Assembly (NCBI GenBank): GCA_020055645.1
Contig: CM034549.1
Location: forward strand, 16,575,930-16,639,929
Source: Tomocerus qinae
Lineage: Eukaryota > Arthropoda > Collembola > Entomobryomorpha > Tomoceridae
Direction of reading: 5' to 3'
DNA: 64,000 bases
Shown here in pieces: positions 12,282 through 22,779 of the stretch. Position numbers and translations under genes: made by a program. Below the pieces are notes generated by a model. That model ran no database searches, was not told the origin of the DNA, and worked only from the letters and a program-made list of their open reading frames with translations. How positions within the stretch are numbered: the stretch's first letter is position 1; each line of letters begins with the position of its first letter.

Positions 12282-12890
12282 CTTGGAGAAGTGGCCACAC
12301 AATGAAGTTCAATCCGAAATTTTAATAGTCTGTGCAGTGGCAGACGTTTACGATGAAAATTCGAAAGTCGGTTGTCAGTAATTTGACGATATCAACGACA
12401 GTAAGCAACAAAACGAATAGTTCTAGAATCGTTCGTGGTTCATGCAGTGTTTGAAAAAATTATACATTTGCGTTTTCTCTTTGTTTAGAGAGATTTATGT
12501 TTGCAAGAGAAAACAGATGGCATATCCCTATGACTACTTTTAGTGGGTTAGATTTTCCATTTCTAGAATAAAATTCTCTACAGACACTTTACACTAGTTC
12601 ATTCTCATGCTGACATTTGACGTTTAAATACTTCAACCAAAATCGAAAAATCAAAAATGGTTTTAGTGATGTGATGAGCTTCCCATACTTTCACTTTTTT
12701 CGGGTCGTTCGCATCGCATAGTTAGTCAGTCACTCCTTTGACAATTGACACTATTATTAGCGATTATTACTGTGAGCGTTCATCCGCAGTATTTGCTATT
12801 ACACGATTTACTGGAGATCTCCCTGAGATGAAGGACGAGGTCAGCGTTTGGATAAGCGTACAGCTATCAGGAGTGGCTTATTAGAAAGTG
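12282..12890. other. upstream region of SKP1
   Basis: It probably contains the SKP1 promoter and 5' UTR. A plus-strand ATG near 12828 followed by GAG and GTCAGC could be a tiny first exon of another gene, but nothing confirms it. Confidence 0.35.
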
Positions 12891-13871
12891 CTATAGTTTG
12901 TCTAGAGTCTATACCGGTTATAGCTTTCCAGCAATACGGTCTAGTATCGTTGGCTCTACCAAATGCATTCTGTTTGCCACGGAATCCGTGGCAAACAGAG
13001 GTGATGGCCGACAATGAGGCGAGGTGGAAATGAGTGGAGGCGGCCAAAATATCCATGGTTATTATAATAAAAAATAAATCAGAACAGCATTTCATTTTAA
13101 AAGTTATATGACTTTCATAAACATTCTCAAGGGAAATATTTATTGCAACAGTCGTTTGATATGATATACTACATACCTTTTAGCATATAACATTATTATC
13201 ACCATCCTAAGCTACACTGTCTACAGTGCGTACCAACTCTATTTCCGATTAAATTATACCATTTTCGTATAAATCATAGCTAATTAATTATAGTTAATTA
13301 TAATTTATTCCGAAATGTTGTAATTTGTTCGGAAATTCTTTATGCAGTGACTTACAATATTGATGATTTACACAACTATTATTATGTTGACACACAAAAT
13401 AGAAAGACATGGTTGATTTTTGGGTTATAAATCATCAATATTGTAAGTCACTGCATAAAGAATTTCCGAACAAATTACATTTCGGAATAAATTATAATTA
13501 ACTATAATTAATTAGCTATAATTTATACGAAAATGGTATAATTTAATCGGAAATAGAGTTGGTACGCACTGTAGACAGTGTAGCTTAGGATGGTGATAAT
13601 AATGTTATATGCTAAAAGGTATGTAGTATATCATATCAAACGACTGTTGCAATAAATATTTCCCTTGAGAATGTTTATGAAAGTCATATAACTTTTAAAA
13701 TGAAATGCTGTTCTGATTTATTTTTTATTATAATAACCATGGATATTTTGGCCGCCTCCACTCATTTCCACCTCGCCTCATTGTCGGCCATCACCTCTGT
13801 TTGCCACGGATTACTAGACCGTATTGCTGGAAAGCAATAACCGGTATAGACTCTAGACAATGCTATTATAG
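12891..13871. repeat. 1-kb near-perfect palindrome (long inverted repeat)
   Basis: The left arm (12891-13369) and right arm (13429-13871) are reverse complements with very few differences, around a 59-bp spacer (13370-13428). The main difference is an extra stretch of about 37 bp in the left arm near 12947-12984. That stretch ends in TTTGCCACGGA, the reverse complement of the adjacent TCCGTGGCAAA, as if copied from the neighbouring sequence. Smaller differences are a 3-bp indel near 13317 and a T/C change near 13269. The arms carry no recognisable transposase or gene. It may be a foldback element or a recent inverted duplication. Assembly error should also be considered. Confidence 0.9.
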
Positions 13872-14140
13872 GGTACTTGCAAATGCTGGTCCATTAGTTC
13901 CAATTCAAAATTTTATGAAACTAAATAATGCTGAATGACCATCTTAATATTCTTGGAAAATAAAATAATATGATATTACAGGTAAAGTCATAATGGACGA
14001 GTGCATACATAAACAAAAGTTTACTTCATAATCATAATGGCATTCAGACGCTATTGTAATATTTAATTTATACACAGAGATGAGGATTTTTTAAAGTGAT
14101 TTCTAACAATGATAAAATATCCTAATAATTTTGTAATGAT
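13872..14140. other. 3' flank of the Tim17-like locus
   Basis: AT-rich sequence with no gene seen. It probably contains the 3' UTR of the minus-strand Tim17-like gene whose stop is at 14141. Confidence 0.4.
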
Positions 14141-14233
14141 TTATGCCCATTGGAAAGGCTGACCATCCATACCAGACGGGGGTCTGAAATTTGGATCTTG
14201 CTGTTGTTGCATCATTTGTTGATACTGTTCCTC
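14141..14233 (-). CDS. probable last exon of the Tim17-like locus
   Basis: A TTTACAG acceptor is followed by 30 codons and TAA. The peptide is Gln-rich, running from EEQYQQMMQQQQDPNF to PFQWA. The exon starts in phase 0, matching the phase in which the Tim17-like exon at 22780 ends (DQFRPLTP then GTAAGT). The same strand, the order and the phase suggest it is the C-terminal tail of that gene after an 8.5-kb intron. Tim17 C-terminal tails vary in sequence, so homology does not prove this. It could also be the last exon of an unrelated minus-strand gene. Confidence 0.5.
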   Translation of the reverse strand, partial: EEQYQQMMQQQQDPNFRPPSGMDGQPFQWA

Positions 14234-14282
14234 CTGTAAATCAATAAACCGTAACAAACGGGTGTAGAGTGAATATCAGAGG

Positions 14283-14545
14283 TTGGTAGCTATAACAATG
14301 GTTATAATCAGTTAAAAAAACTAATTTAATATGAGTTTGTAACTATAACTATAGTTATAATCAGTTAAAAAACAAATTTAATATGAGGTTGTAACTAGAA
14401 CTATAGTTATAATCAGTTAAAAAACAAATTTAATAAGATGTTGTAACAATAACTACAGTTATAATCAGTTAAAAAACAAATTTAATATGAGGTTGTAACT
14501 ATAGTTATAATCAGTTAAAAACAAATTTAATATGAGGTTGTAACT
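14283..14545. repeat. tandem repeat, unit about 65 bp, about 4 copies
   Basis: Units read TTATAATCAGTTAAAAAACA, then AATTTAATATGAGGTTGTAA and a short variable piece. A further fragment (ATAATCAGTTAATATGA) lies at about 15218, just beyond the 28S-containing block, so that block may have been inserted into this array. Confidence 0.75.
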
Positions 14546-14846
14546 GCATACTTGCAATTTTTAACATTTTGAAATTATTCGCGTATAGTTACTGTTATTT
14601 GCAGTGAGTTAAATAAAAACGGCGAAATAATACTGAATGCATCCAAACAATAAGTAACCCGTTTAGTCAGTTTAGTAAAGTCACGCCAACAGATTTAGTC
14701 ACAGTCACTTGTCGATAGTGGAACTACGTCAGCTGGAAAACTATTCTTGTATATAGACAGGATACGTATGTATTAACTAGAGCTATCCATTTAGTAAGAA
14801 AGATATAAGAGGCTGGCTGTGAGAAAGAGAGTAGGCTTTACTCCTT

Positions 14847-14930
<84 letters not shown>

Positions 14931-14947
14931 ACTGTCTCTATCTACTA
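14847..14947 (+). rRNA. 28S rRNA fragment outside the rDNA
   Basis: About 101 bp match the highly conserved 28S rRNA domain from CGGGAGTAACTATGACTC through CTTAAGGTAGCCAAATG and GAATGGATTAACGAGATT to CTATCTACTA, with one visible difference from the usual insect form (CTGTCTC for CTGTCCC). The fragment includes the R2 retrotransposon cleavage site (GGTAGC/CAAATG at 14876/14877). It ends about 71 bp further on, where R1-type elements insert. The flanks are not rDNA, so this is a dispersed pseudo-fragment and not a working rRNA gene. It lies inside the presumed Tim17-like intron. Confidence 0.9.
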
Positions 14948-15200
14948 CATGTAAAGTGTAGGGAAGAGTGGAGAAGCTCAACCATATGGACAAAACCAGA
15001 CTGTTTCGAACTTTCACGTCTTGCCTGCCAGCTTAGAGCCCAGACTGAGCAAAGGGGCAAGACGAGAAACTCCACAAGACTTGCCCTATTCACTCGGTGC
15101 GGTAGTATCCAGACTAGCACATGCAACAAGGGCAAGGATTTCGAGCTAAACAGTCGTGCTCCCTCATTTAGCTACCAAAATCCTAAACGAGGTTTTTCCA
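14948..15200 (+). mobile_element. higher-GC block joined to the 28S fragment
   Basis: This stretch is clearly less AT-rich than its surroundings and begins right at the end of the 28S match. It may be part of a retroelement (an R1-like 5' end, or the body of a SINE with a 28S-derived head), but no reverse transcriptase, tRNA-like boxes or poly(A) tail were recognised. The mobile-element label is inferred from position only. Confidence 0.3.
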
Positions 15201-16000
15201 GAAACTATACCTATACATATAATCAGTTAATATGAATACATTTGAAATAAATAAATAAATTTAATGTTTTACGGTCAAAATGTTTTTAAATATTTATTCT
15301 AAACAACCGAACATTAGTGTGAAAATGTAAATTCGTTTTTCCTTCTCCGTGAGCAATTCTTACTATTTCTATCAAGTTGTTCACTAACATTTCTGCAGCC
15401 CCCAAATTGTGGCACCTCCGGCAGTTCAAATTGGGTTAAACATCTGATAACAAAAACACATATTTGTAATTTTCAACATTTGGAAATTATTCGAGTTTCG
15501 GATCAGCGGTTTTCTTTTCACTTGACTCTGGATCTTGTGTGGCCAATTCGTTGTGGCTAGTATTTGCTATTTGTTTGTCTTGAGAACATATTGGATTCTG
15601 ACTGGCAAATTAGTGAGAGGTAAATTCAAACAATTGTGACTTCGCACGCTCTTCTCTCATTTTTTGATAATAAGCTGTTTGCCGTCTTTTTCTTTTCCCT
15701 TCTTAATTGAGCAACATCTTATGCACTTTCTTGTTCTGTTGAATCTATTAATCAATTTGTGCTTACTAGGTAAATTCAAACAATTGTGACTTCGCACGCT
15801 CTTCTCATTTTTGATAATAAGCTCTGTTAGCTTCTCTTTTCCCTTTCTACTTGTGCAGAATCCTCTGCCCTTTTGTTTTCTCTTGTCTCTGAATCTTGAA
15901 TGGCCTGGTGATTATGACTTGCTACTTGTTCTTTAGCACCTCCGTTGCACGATTGGGGTGCGGTCATCATTTGTAGTACTACTAACCCTTGGGGTAAATT
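15201..16000. other. repetitive noncoding sequence
   Basis: It contains a duplicated block of about 50 bp at about 15622 and 15773 (TTCAAACAATTGTGACTTCG, then CACGCTCTTCTC and TTTTTGATAATAAGCT). No gene was seen. Confidence 0.5.
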
Positions 16001-16027
16001 CTCCATGACTACTTCAATAGAAACGAA

Positions 16028-16765
16028 GATGACGTCGTGGTTTGCGACAAATGTTTACTATTCACTGAATTGATATTTTAAAATTAATTAGGTATTTACA
16101 CGTGAGCAGTTAATCATATTATGATATGCATCGTCAATACGTATATATTAAATTACCTTTTTTACGTTATAGACAATCAGCAGTATAGTTCATCACTTCA
16201 TTAGAAACGAAGATGGCGTTGTGATTTGGGCCACAGATATTTAGTATTCTCTGAATTGATATTTTAGAATTAATTAAGCATTTACACGTGAACAGTTAAT
16301 CATATTATTGTATGCATCGTCAATATGTAAATATATAATATTTTATGCATCGTCAATATGTAAATATATAATTACCTTTTTTACGTTATGAACGGTCAGC
16401 AGTAAAGGAAATTTAGTATTCTCGTGAAAGTCAAACGTCAATTAGTAAATACAAAAACAACAACAAATCCCTTTCGTCGCATGCCGCTTAGAAGTGTATC
16501 TATTCCATGCTGGTTCTCGTGACGTCGTGGTTTAGGCCAGACAGATATTTAGTATTCTCTGAATTGATATTTTAGAATTAATTAAGTATTTACACGTGAA
16601 CAGTTAATCATATTATTTTATGCATCGTCAATATGTAAATTTATAATTAATTACCTTTTTTTACGTTATGAACGGTCAGCAGTAAAGGAAATTTAGTATT
16701 CTCGTGAAAGTCAAACGTCAATAAGTAAATACAACAACAACAACAAATCCCTTTCGTCGCATGCC
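16028..16765. repeat. three diverged copies of a repeat of up to about 290 bp
   Basis: Copies start near 16036, 16215 and 16525. Each holds GTGGTTT, then ATTTAGTATTCTCTGAATTG, TTACACGTGAACAGTTAATC, ATGCATCGTCAATATGTAAA and TTTTTTACGTTATGAACGGT. The second and third copies end with ATCCCTTTCGTCGCATGCCG, right before the 27-bp minisatellite. The first copy is shorter. Confidence 0.75.
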
Positions 16766-16799
16766 GCTACTCGTCGCAGTGTGTCATGTGTCTATCTAT

Positions 16800-16960
16800 T
16801 CTATCCTGCTTCTCGTTGCATTGTGTGTTGTCCTGCTTCTCGTTGCATTGTGTGTTGTCCTGCTTCTCGTTGCATTGTGTGTTGTCCTGCTTCTCGTTGC
16901 ATTGTGGTTTGTATTCTATTCTATCCTGCTTCTCGTTGCATTGTGTGTTGTAATGCTGGC
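16800..16960. repeat. 27-bp minisatellite, 5 units
   Basis: The unit is TCCTGCTTCTCGTTGCATTG followed by TGTGTTG. Units are nearly identical, with one interruption (GGTTTGTATTCTATTC) before the last. Because 27 is a multiple of 3 and the unit has stop-free frames, both strands show long open frames through it, but no codon evidence supports a protein. A short GACGGAGTGACGGAG repeat follows at about 16980. Confidence 0.85.
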
Positions 16961-16984
16961 TGACTGAAAGTGAATTTTCGACGG

Positions 16985-17966
16985 AGTGACGGAGTGACGG
17001 AGGGACGGACGACCGGACAGACATGATGGGCATTTTTATAGAAATCAGAATTCTCTGATATTCAATAATCATGTTTATTACTACTGAGCATTACAATGTG
17101 CATTAACGTAATAACAATTTGTCAAATGAATTGACAACAATAAAAAATTATTATTATAGTATATCATACGACTTTCACCATACAATATGTAAAAGCCTAG
17201 TCTGGGGTCGGAGTCGGAATTTAGCACCTCACTCCAGCACCTCACTCCATTTTCCCCTCAACAACCTCTTCGCATAAATTGGCACACCAACAACCAAAGT
17301 ATGATAATACACCGAATTGATGCCTTTGGTACCTACAGTGTACAGTTTTATGCTAAGAGGAAGGAGAGGGATTTTAAATTAAAATTAGCTAGTAGCTAAG
17401 GTGATTTTCAAAAATTTGACTCCGACTCTTGATTCTCTTATTATGAAATAACAAGGATAATAGAAGTATATATTATCCGCTCGTTTAAGGGAAGTGTATG
17501 CCGCTAAAAGTGGAAAATTTAGATGACTTTGTTTATAGTAAAGAAACCATGGATATAATTTTAAATGAAGCAGAATAGACCATTTATTGCACAAAAGTAG
17601 GCACTAAAGCTCTTTCTTATTTCCTCTTACTACTCATCACCTTTGGAATCCAAATATCTCCGAAAAACCGATTATCACTTATTGGGATTGTGCAGACCAA
17701 CGATGTGTTATATAATCCCGTAAGGATTTTCCATGTTTTCCTCTCTAAACTGTGAGCAAACTAATTTTTGATACCTACTGTGGGAGTGAATTTCATTCCA
17801 TATACAAACCAATGCATTGTTCAACTTTCGAAGTCAGCTCTTTACCAATAGATGAAAACTGCTTGTTAGGATAAACCAAGGATCGAGACAGAAATGAACT
17901 GTGACGTCACAATTTCAATTGTCCTTCTCTCAGAAGCACACAATCATTGATGGGAGTTGTTATTTC
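16985..17966. other. noncoding stretch with no recognised feature
   Basis: AT-rich sequence apart from small local repeats (for example CAGCACCTCACTCC near 17230). No gene was seen. Confidence 0.4.
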
Positions 17967-18839
17967 GGCTGAATTTAGGCAGCGGTACTTTGTTGCCACT
18001 GTCCCCGCTGTCGCCGCTGTTGCCTCTGGGAGGTTTGGAGGGTTAGCGGCAACAACATAATAGCGGAGACAGTGGCAACAGCGGCAACAGTGGCGACACG
18101 GTACAACCACTAGTGGCAACAGCGGCGACAAGCAAAACCCACTAGCGGCAACAGCGGCGATACGCAAAATCCACTAGCGGCGACACAGCTAAAACCACTA
18201 GCGGCAATAGAGACACATTGGCTGAATTTAGGCAGCGGGATCTCGTTTCTTTAATTGCTCCCGTTGCCCCAAGTTAAGCCAATTAACCTATCGTCTTTTC
18301 CATTTGCCTCCCGTCACTATTTTTGCAACTTTTTTTTACCTAACCTAATTAGAAATAAACGCTACATTTTGTTATGGATTAACAATAAAACAGTTTCTTT
18401 TTTATTAGGTTAGGTCAAAAAAGAGGCAAAAATAGTGACGGGAGGCAACATATTAAAGTAATAGGTAAAGTGACTAAGCATGGGGCAACGGGGGCAATTG
18501 AGGCAACGATATCCCGGTCCCTAAATTCAGCCGACACATTTCTGATATCCTCTGTTGCCGCTGTTGAGCATTGAGCTCAGAGCAGCAGTGCACTGGCTTA
18601 TAATATAGGTTTAGCGGCAAAAGAGGAAATCAGATTAATGTGTCTCTGTTGCCGCTAGTGGTTTTAGCTGTGTCGCCGCTAGTGGATTTTGCGTGTCGCC
18701 GCTGTTGCCACCTGTGGTTTTTTTGTGTCGCCACTGTCGCCGCTGTTTCCGCTTTTATGCTGTTGCCGCTGACCTCCCTTACCCCCTAGTGGCAACAGCG
18801 GGGACAGTGGCAACAAAGTACCGCTGCCTAAATTCAGCC
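17967..18839. mobile_element. foldback element A with CCGCTGTTGCC-rich arms
   Basis: The ends are inverted: GGCTGAATTTAGGCAGCGGT at 17967 and its reverse complement ending at 18839, continuing into long arms of degenerate GCCGCTGTTGCC words. A second element of the same family (18220-18532) lies inside. Without it, this element is about 550 bp. It is non-autonomous, with no coding sequence. I did not find a clean target duplication for this outer copy. Confidence 0.75.
18220..18532. mobile_element. foldback element B, nested in A, 8-bp target duplication
   Basis: 313 bp with inverted ends beginning GGCTGAATTTAGG at both sides. It is flanked by identical 8-bp copies GACACATT at 18212-18219 and 18533-18540. 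An 8-bp duplication is typical of hAT-superfamily transposition. No transposase is encoded. Confidence 0.88.
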
Positions 18840-19189
18840 TCTAGCGAAGCTCCATCGCATATTGAGATGGATCTTTGCTACAAATAACAGTTCCCACCGA
18901 AGATCGTGTGTTTCACTAATAGACGTTTCCCACAATTCCAGGATAACACAGACTTCGGGTAAACTGCTTTGGGGTACATTATCGAAAACATTAATCAGTA
19001 TGGAAGGAAATGCGAGCATACAGTCTGAAAACAGAAGCCGTCCTTTGTCACCAGAAAATGCTTGTACTAAAAGTATATTTCATATTCTACCGCTTCAACA
19101 TATTATTTGAATTTGGCTGACAAGGTGACAAGTATAGACGATTTATTCACTTAGCCCCAGTCCGAGTTACGGTTTCTTGGATCATGAAC
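18840..19189. other. noncoding spacer
   Basis: Opposed short open frames are present, but nothing recognisable. It separates element A from the next foldback element. Confidence 0.35.
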
Positions 19190-19565
19190 AATAAAATACA
19201 GATCAAACCCGACTTCCTTTACAGCAATCGAATCAACTCAAAAACCAATAGACCTACAAAAAAGTTTAAATGGGGAAACAGAACCTCTACAATCCTCTGC
19301 ATTCGGCTCCGAAAGAATATTTCAAACATATTGGTCCAATCTGGAGATATAAACGATTTAGTGCGGAATTTGCAATTAATCGAAACTACAGAGAAAAGTT
19401 TAAAATATTCTTTCGGAGCCGAATGCTGTGGGTTATGGAGCATCTTTTTCCCTATTTAAACTTTCTTGTAGCTCTTTTGGTTTTTGAGTTGATTCTTTTC
19501 CTGCAAAAAAAGTTAAGAGGCAATTTGATAGTCAGAATAATTTACCGGTTGCCAACGTACGTCCT
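19190..19565. mobile_element. foldback element C, copy 1
   Basis: An inverted repeat with arms of about 140 bp. The inner ends read TCGGCTCCGAAAGAATATTT and its reverse complement near 19430. The outer parts carry AATCGAATCAACTCAAAAAC and its partner near 19480. A second copy in inverted orientation lies at 43965-44326, with ends TTAAGAGGCAAT and GACTTCCTTTACAGCAATCG in common. Confidence 0.78.
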
Positions 19566-19755
19566 ACTTAATATCGGGACTGATTATGAATTTCGCGCAA
19601 ATTTTTGAGTGTTACTGTTACCAGTTGCTTGCGTTACTATACTTCGCTACACAATAGTATATTATAACATTAGGCGGAGTTATTATGACGTCAGAGTATT
19701 TATAATTTCCGTTTATATAGTAGGGATCAAGGAGCTTTAACTTTTACATGTATTT

Positions 19756-19945
19756 CAAAAATGACGGCAGCTGACGTCACTGTCAACTTGTATCTAGTGA
19801 GACGGTGGGCCGGAACTCACGGTCAATGCAAATTTGTTGTCATAGATATTTGGCTTTGTTTTGAGGACACTGAAAATGCCTATCAAAATACATGGTAAAA
19901 CCCCCGACCCCCTAACTTGTGACGTAAGCTGCCGTCAAAAAATTG
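19756..19945. mobile_element. short inverted-repeat element (weak)
   Basis: AATGACGGCAGCTGACGTCA at about 19758 is answered by TGACGTAAGCTGCCGTCA at about 19920, giving imperfect inverted ends about 180 bp apart. No target duplication was found. It could be chance or an old MITE. Confidence 0.4.
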
Positions 19946-20128
19946 ACCCAAAATCCCACTTTTCATTTTAGTTGACATTGTCCGCAGGTTGTGAAATAAT
20001 AAGAAAAGAATATAGGAAGTCTTGATTAGTAAAAGCCTATAAACTGATTAAACTTTCACCATGTCTTGATTTCACTTGGGAGAGTTCGAAAAGCTTCATA
20101 AGTATGACTTTCCCCAATGTTTCTTTTT

Positions 20129-20569
20129 AGCTCGCCTGATAAAGCGAGCTTATAGAATCGCACAGTCCGTCCGTACGTCCGTCCGTCCGTCCGTCCCCAC
20201 GCTAACTTTCGAAAGCAATGACGGATATTGACCAAACTTGGCAAAAACAATGCCTATGGACCACTGACGATCCCTATTGAATTGGGGGTAAATCGGTCCA
20301 TTGGTTACCGAGATACCGCGCGCTCACTTTGTCTTCATTTTGATAGTCAAAGTGATAATTTGCCATTAAATGGACATTGGAAAGTTCAAAGGCGTTTCCT
20401 ATAAATTGTTAGCTAGATAGTATAAAATATATCAATCCGCTTCTACCAAATTTGAGATTTTATAATAAAGCAATTAAAACCGGAAAATAACTATTAGACG
20501 GTGGAAAAAAATCTTTTTGGATTTTTATTCTATTTTATAGTCAAATTTTAATTTTTTGATTTCCTCATT
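20129..20569 (+). mobile_element. tandem-core element D, copy 1 (5' part only)
   Basis: It begins AGCTCGCCTGATAAAGC, then a CCGTCCGTCCGT simple repeat and the conserved head (GACCAAACTTGGCAAAAACA, GCGCGCTCACTTTGTCTTCA). It stops where copy 2 begins at 20570, so its tandem core and 3' end are missing, probably because copy 2 inserted or recombined there. Confidence 0.75.
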
Positions 20570-21846
20570 AGCTCGCCTGAATAAGGCAGCTTATAGAACC
20601 GTACTGTCTGTCCGTCCGTCCGTCCGTCCGTCCGGACCCACGATAACTTTCGAACGCATTGACCGAAGTTGACCAAATTACGCTTAAACAATGCCTATGC
20701 ACTGGTGACGAACCCTATTGATTTTGGTTCAAATCGGTCCATAAGTTGCTGAGATACCGCGCGCTCACTTTGTCTTTATTTGATAGTCAAAGCAGAAAAT
20801 GGGCCATATAAATTTCAATTGTGTTTCCTATTAATTGTTAGTTTGATAGTATAAAATATTTAACTCCGCTTCTACCAAATTTAAGATTTTATAATAACGT
20901 AAATAAAACTGCAAAATAACCAAAATAGGACGAAAATAAATCAATTTCGCATTTATATTCAAATTGATAGTCAAATTTCCATTTTTGAGTCAAAGTTGAA
21001 TATCTGTTGATTTTCATAGACAACATTAATGTGCTTTGATTTTCTGTTGCTTTTCATAGTCAACATTAATGTGCTTTGATTTTCTGTTGATTTTCATAGT
21101 CAACATTAATGTGCTTTGATTTTCTGTTGATTTTCATAGTCAACATTAATGTGCTTTGATTTTCTGTTGATTTTCATAGTCAACATTAATGTGCTTTGAT
21201 TTTCTGTTGATTTTCATAGTCAACATTAATGTGCTTTGATTTTCTGTTGATTTTCATAGTCAACATTAATCAATTTTGATTTTCTGTTGATTTTCTTAAT
21301 CAACATTAATCAATTTTAATTTTCTGTGGATTTTCATAGTCAGCATTAATCAATTTTGATTTTCTGTGGATTTTATAGTCAATATTAATGCAATTTGATT
21401 TTCTGTTGATTTTTATGGTCAACATTAATGTACTTTGATTTTCTGTTGATTTTCATAGTCAACATTAATGTGCTTTGATTTTCTGTTGATTTTCATAGTC
21501 AACATTAATGTACTTTGATTTTCTATTGATTTTTATAGTCAACATTAATGTACTTTGATTTTCGGTTGATTTTCATTGTCAACATTAATCAATTTTGATT
21601 TTCGACTGATTTTCGTGGTCAACAATCATCAATTTTGATTTTATCAAATGATATAGCTTCGTTTCCTTATAATATCAATGTCTGAATTTTTCATATGTCG
21701 TAGACACATATATAAAGTCTCAATTCTGAAAGTTTGATCAAATTCCGTAAGCTCGGTTTTGTGTAACGTGCTAGTACTTTTCGCTACCAAAATGTGTACA
21801 CGGTAAACTTTACTCAGGCGAGCTTCTGTTACGGCTTGCTGTAGGT
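20570..21846 (+). mobile_element. tandem-core element D, copy 2 (complete)
   Basis: The order is: AGCTCGCCTGAATAAGGC start, CCGTCCGTCC repeat, a conserved head of about 350 bp, then a core of about 16 tandem 39-40-bp units (GTTGATTTTCATAGTCAACA, TTAATGTGCTTTGATTTTCT) at about 20995-21640. The tail ends TCAGGCGAGCTTCTGTTACG, GCTTGCTGTAGG. The start and the tail share an inverted AGCTCGCCTGA / TCAGGCGAGCT. No protein is encoded. Confidence 0.85.
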
Positions 21847-21852
21847 TTTTTT

Positions 21853-22716
21853 AGCTCGCCTGAATAAGGCAGCTTATAGAACCGCACAGTCTGTCCGTAC
21901 GTCCGTCCGTCCGTCCGTCCCCACGATAACTTTCGAAAGCAATGACGGATATTGACCAAACTTGGCAAAAACAATGCCTATAGACCACTGACGATCCCTA
22001 TTGAATTGGGGGTAAATCGGTCCATTGGTTACTGAGATAACGCGCGCTCACTTTGTCTTCATTTTGATAGTCAAAGTGAAAATTTTGCATTAAATGGACA
22101 TTAAAAAGTTCAATGGCGTTTCCTATAAATTGTTAGCGGATAATATAAAATATTTCAATCCGCTTCTACCAAATTTGATATTTTATAATAAAGCCAATTA
22201 AACCGGAAAATAACTATTAGACGATGGAAAAAATTTATTTTGGATTTTTATTCAATTTTATAGTAGAATTTCCATTTTTTGATTTCCTTTAAATTTAAAT
22301 AATCATTATTAACCGATTTTAATTTTCTGTAGATTTTAATACTCATAATCAATCAAGATTAAATATCTGTTGATTTTAATAGTCAACATTAATCAATTTT
22401 GATTTTCTGTTGATTTTCATAGTCAACATTAATCAATTTTGATTTTCTGTTGATTTTCATAGTCAACATTAATCAATTTTGATTTTCTGTTGATTTTCAT
22501 AGTCAACATTAATCAATTTTGATTTTCTGTTGATTTGATAGTTAATACACTACCACACTTTAAATTTTTGTTTATTTAGACAACTTAATATTGCCTATTT
22601 TACACTTTTCATTTTAACAATCAAAATAGATCTATTTCTTCTATTTTCTACCAAAAATGTACACAGGATCCCCTTTACTCAGGCGAGCTTCTGTTATGTT
22701 ACGGCTTGCTGTAGGT
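21853..22716 (+). mobile_element. tandem-core element D, copy 3
   Basis: Same head and tail as copy 2, immediately downstream of it, but only about 4-5 core units (about 22370-22540). The tail has a small local duplication (GTTATGTTACGG). Core length therefore varies between copies. Confidence 0.85.
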
Positions 22717-22779
22717 TTTATTTATATCTCTATTCAACTCTACTTGTAGAAAAGGAAAAATGAGGAAATGTCAACTTAC

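Noticed and set aside
12841..13095. 84-codon minus-strand frame in the palindrome
   Set aside because: The mirrored arm does not keep the frame, and the peptide resembles nothing known.
14847..14947. A functional rRNA gene
   Set aside because: Only about 100 bp of 28S is present and the flanks are not rDNA.
16767..17072. 101-codon minus-strand frame rich in CNEKQDNTQ
   Set aside because: It is produced by the 27-bp minisatellite and has no splice or homology support.
20995..21640. CRISPR-like look of regularly spaced repeats
   Set aside because: Units are directly tandem with no unique spacers, there are no cas genes, and the genome is eukaryotic.
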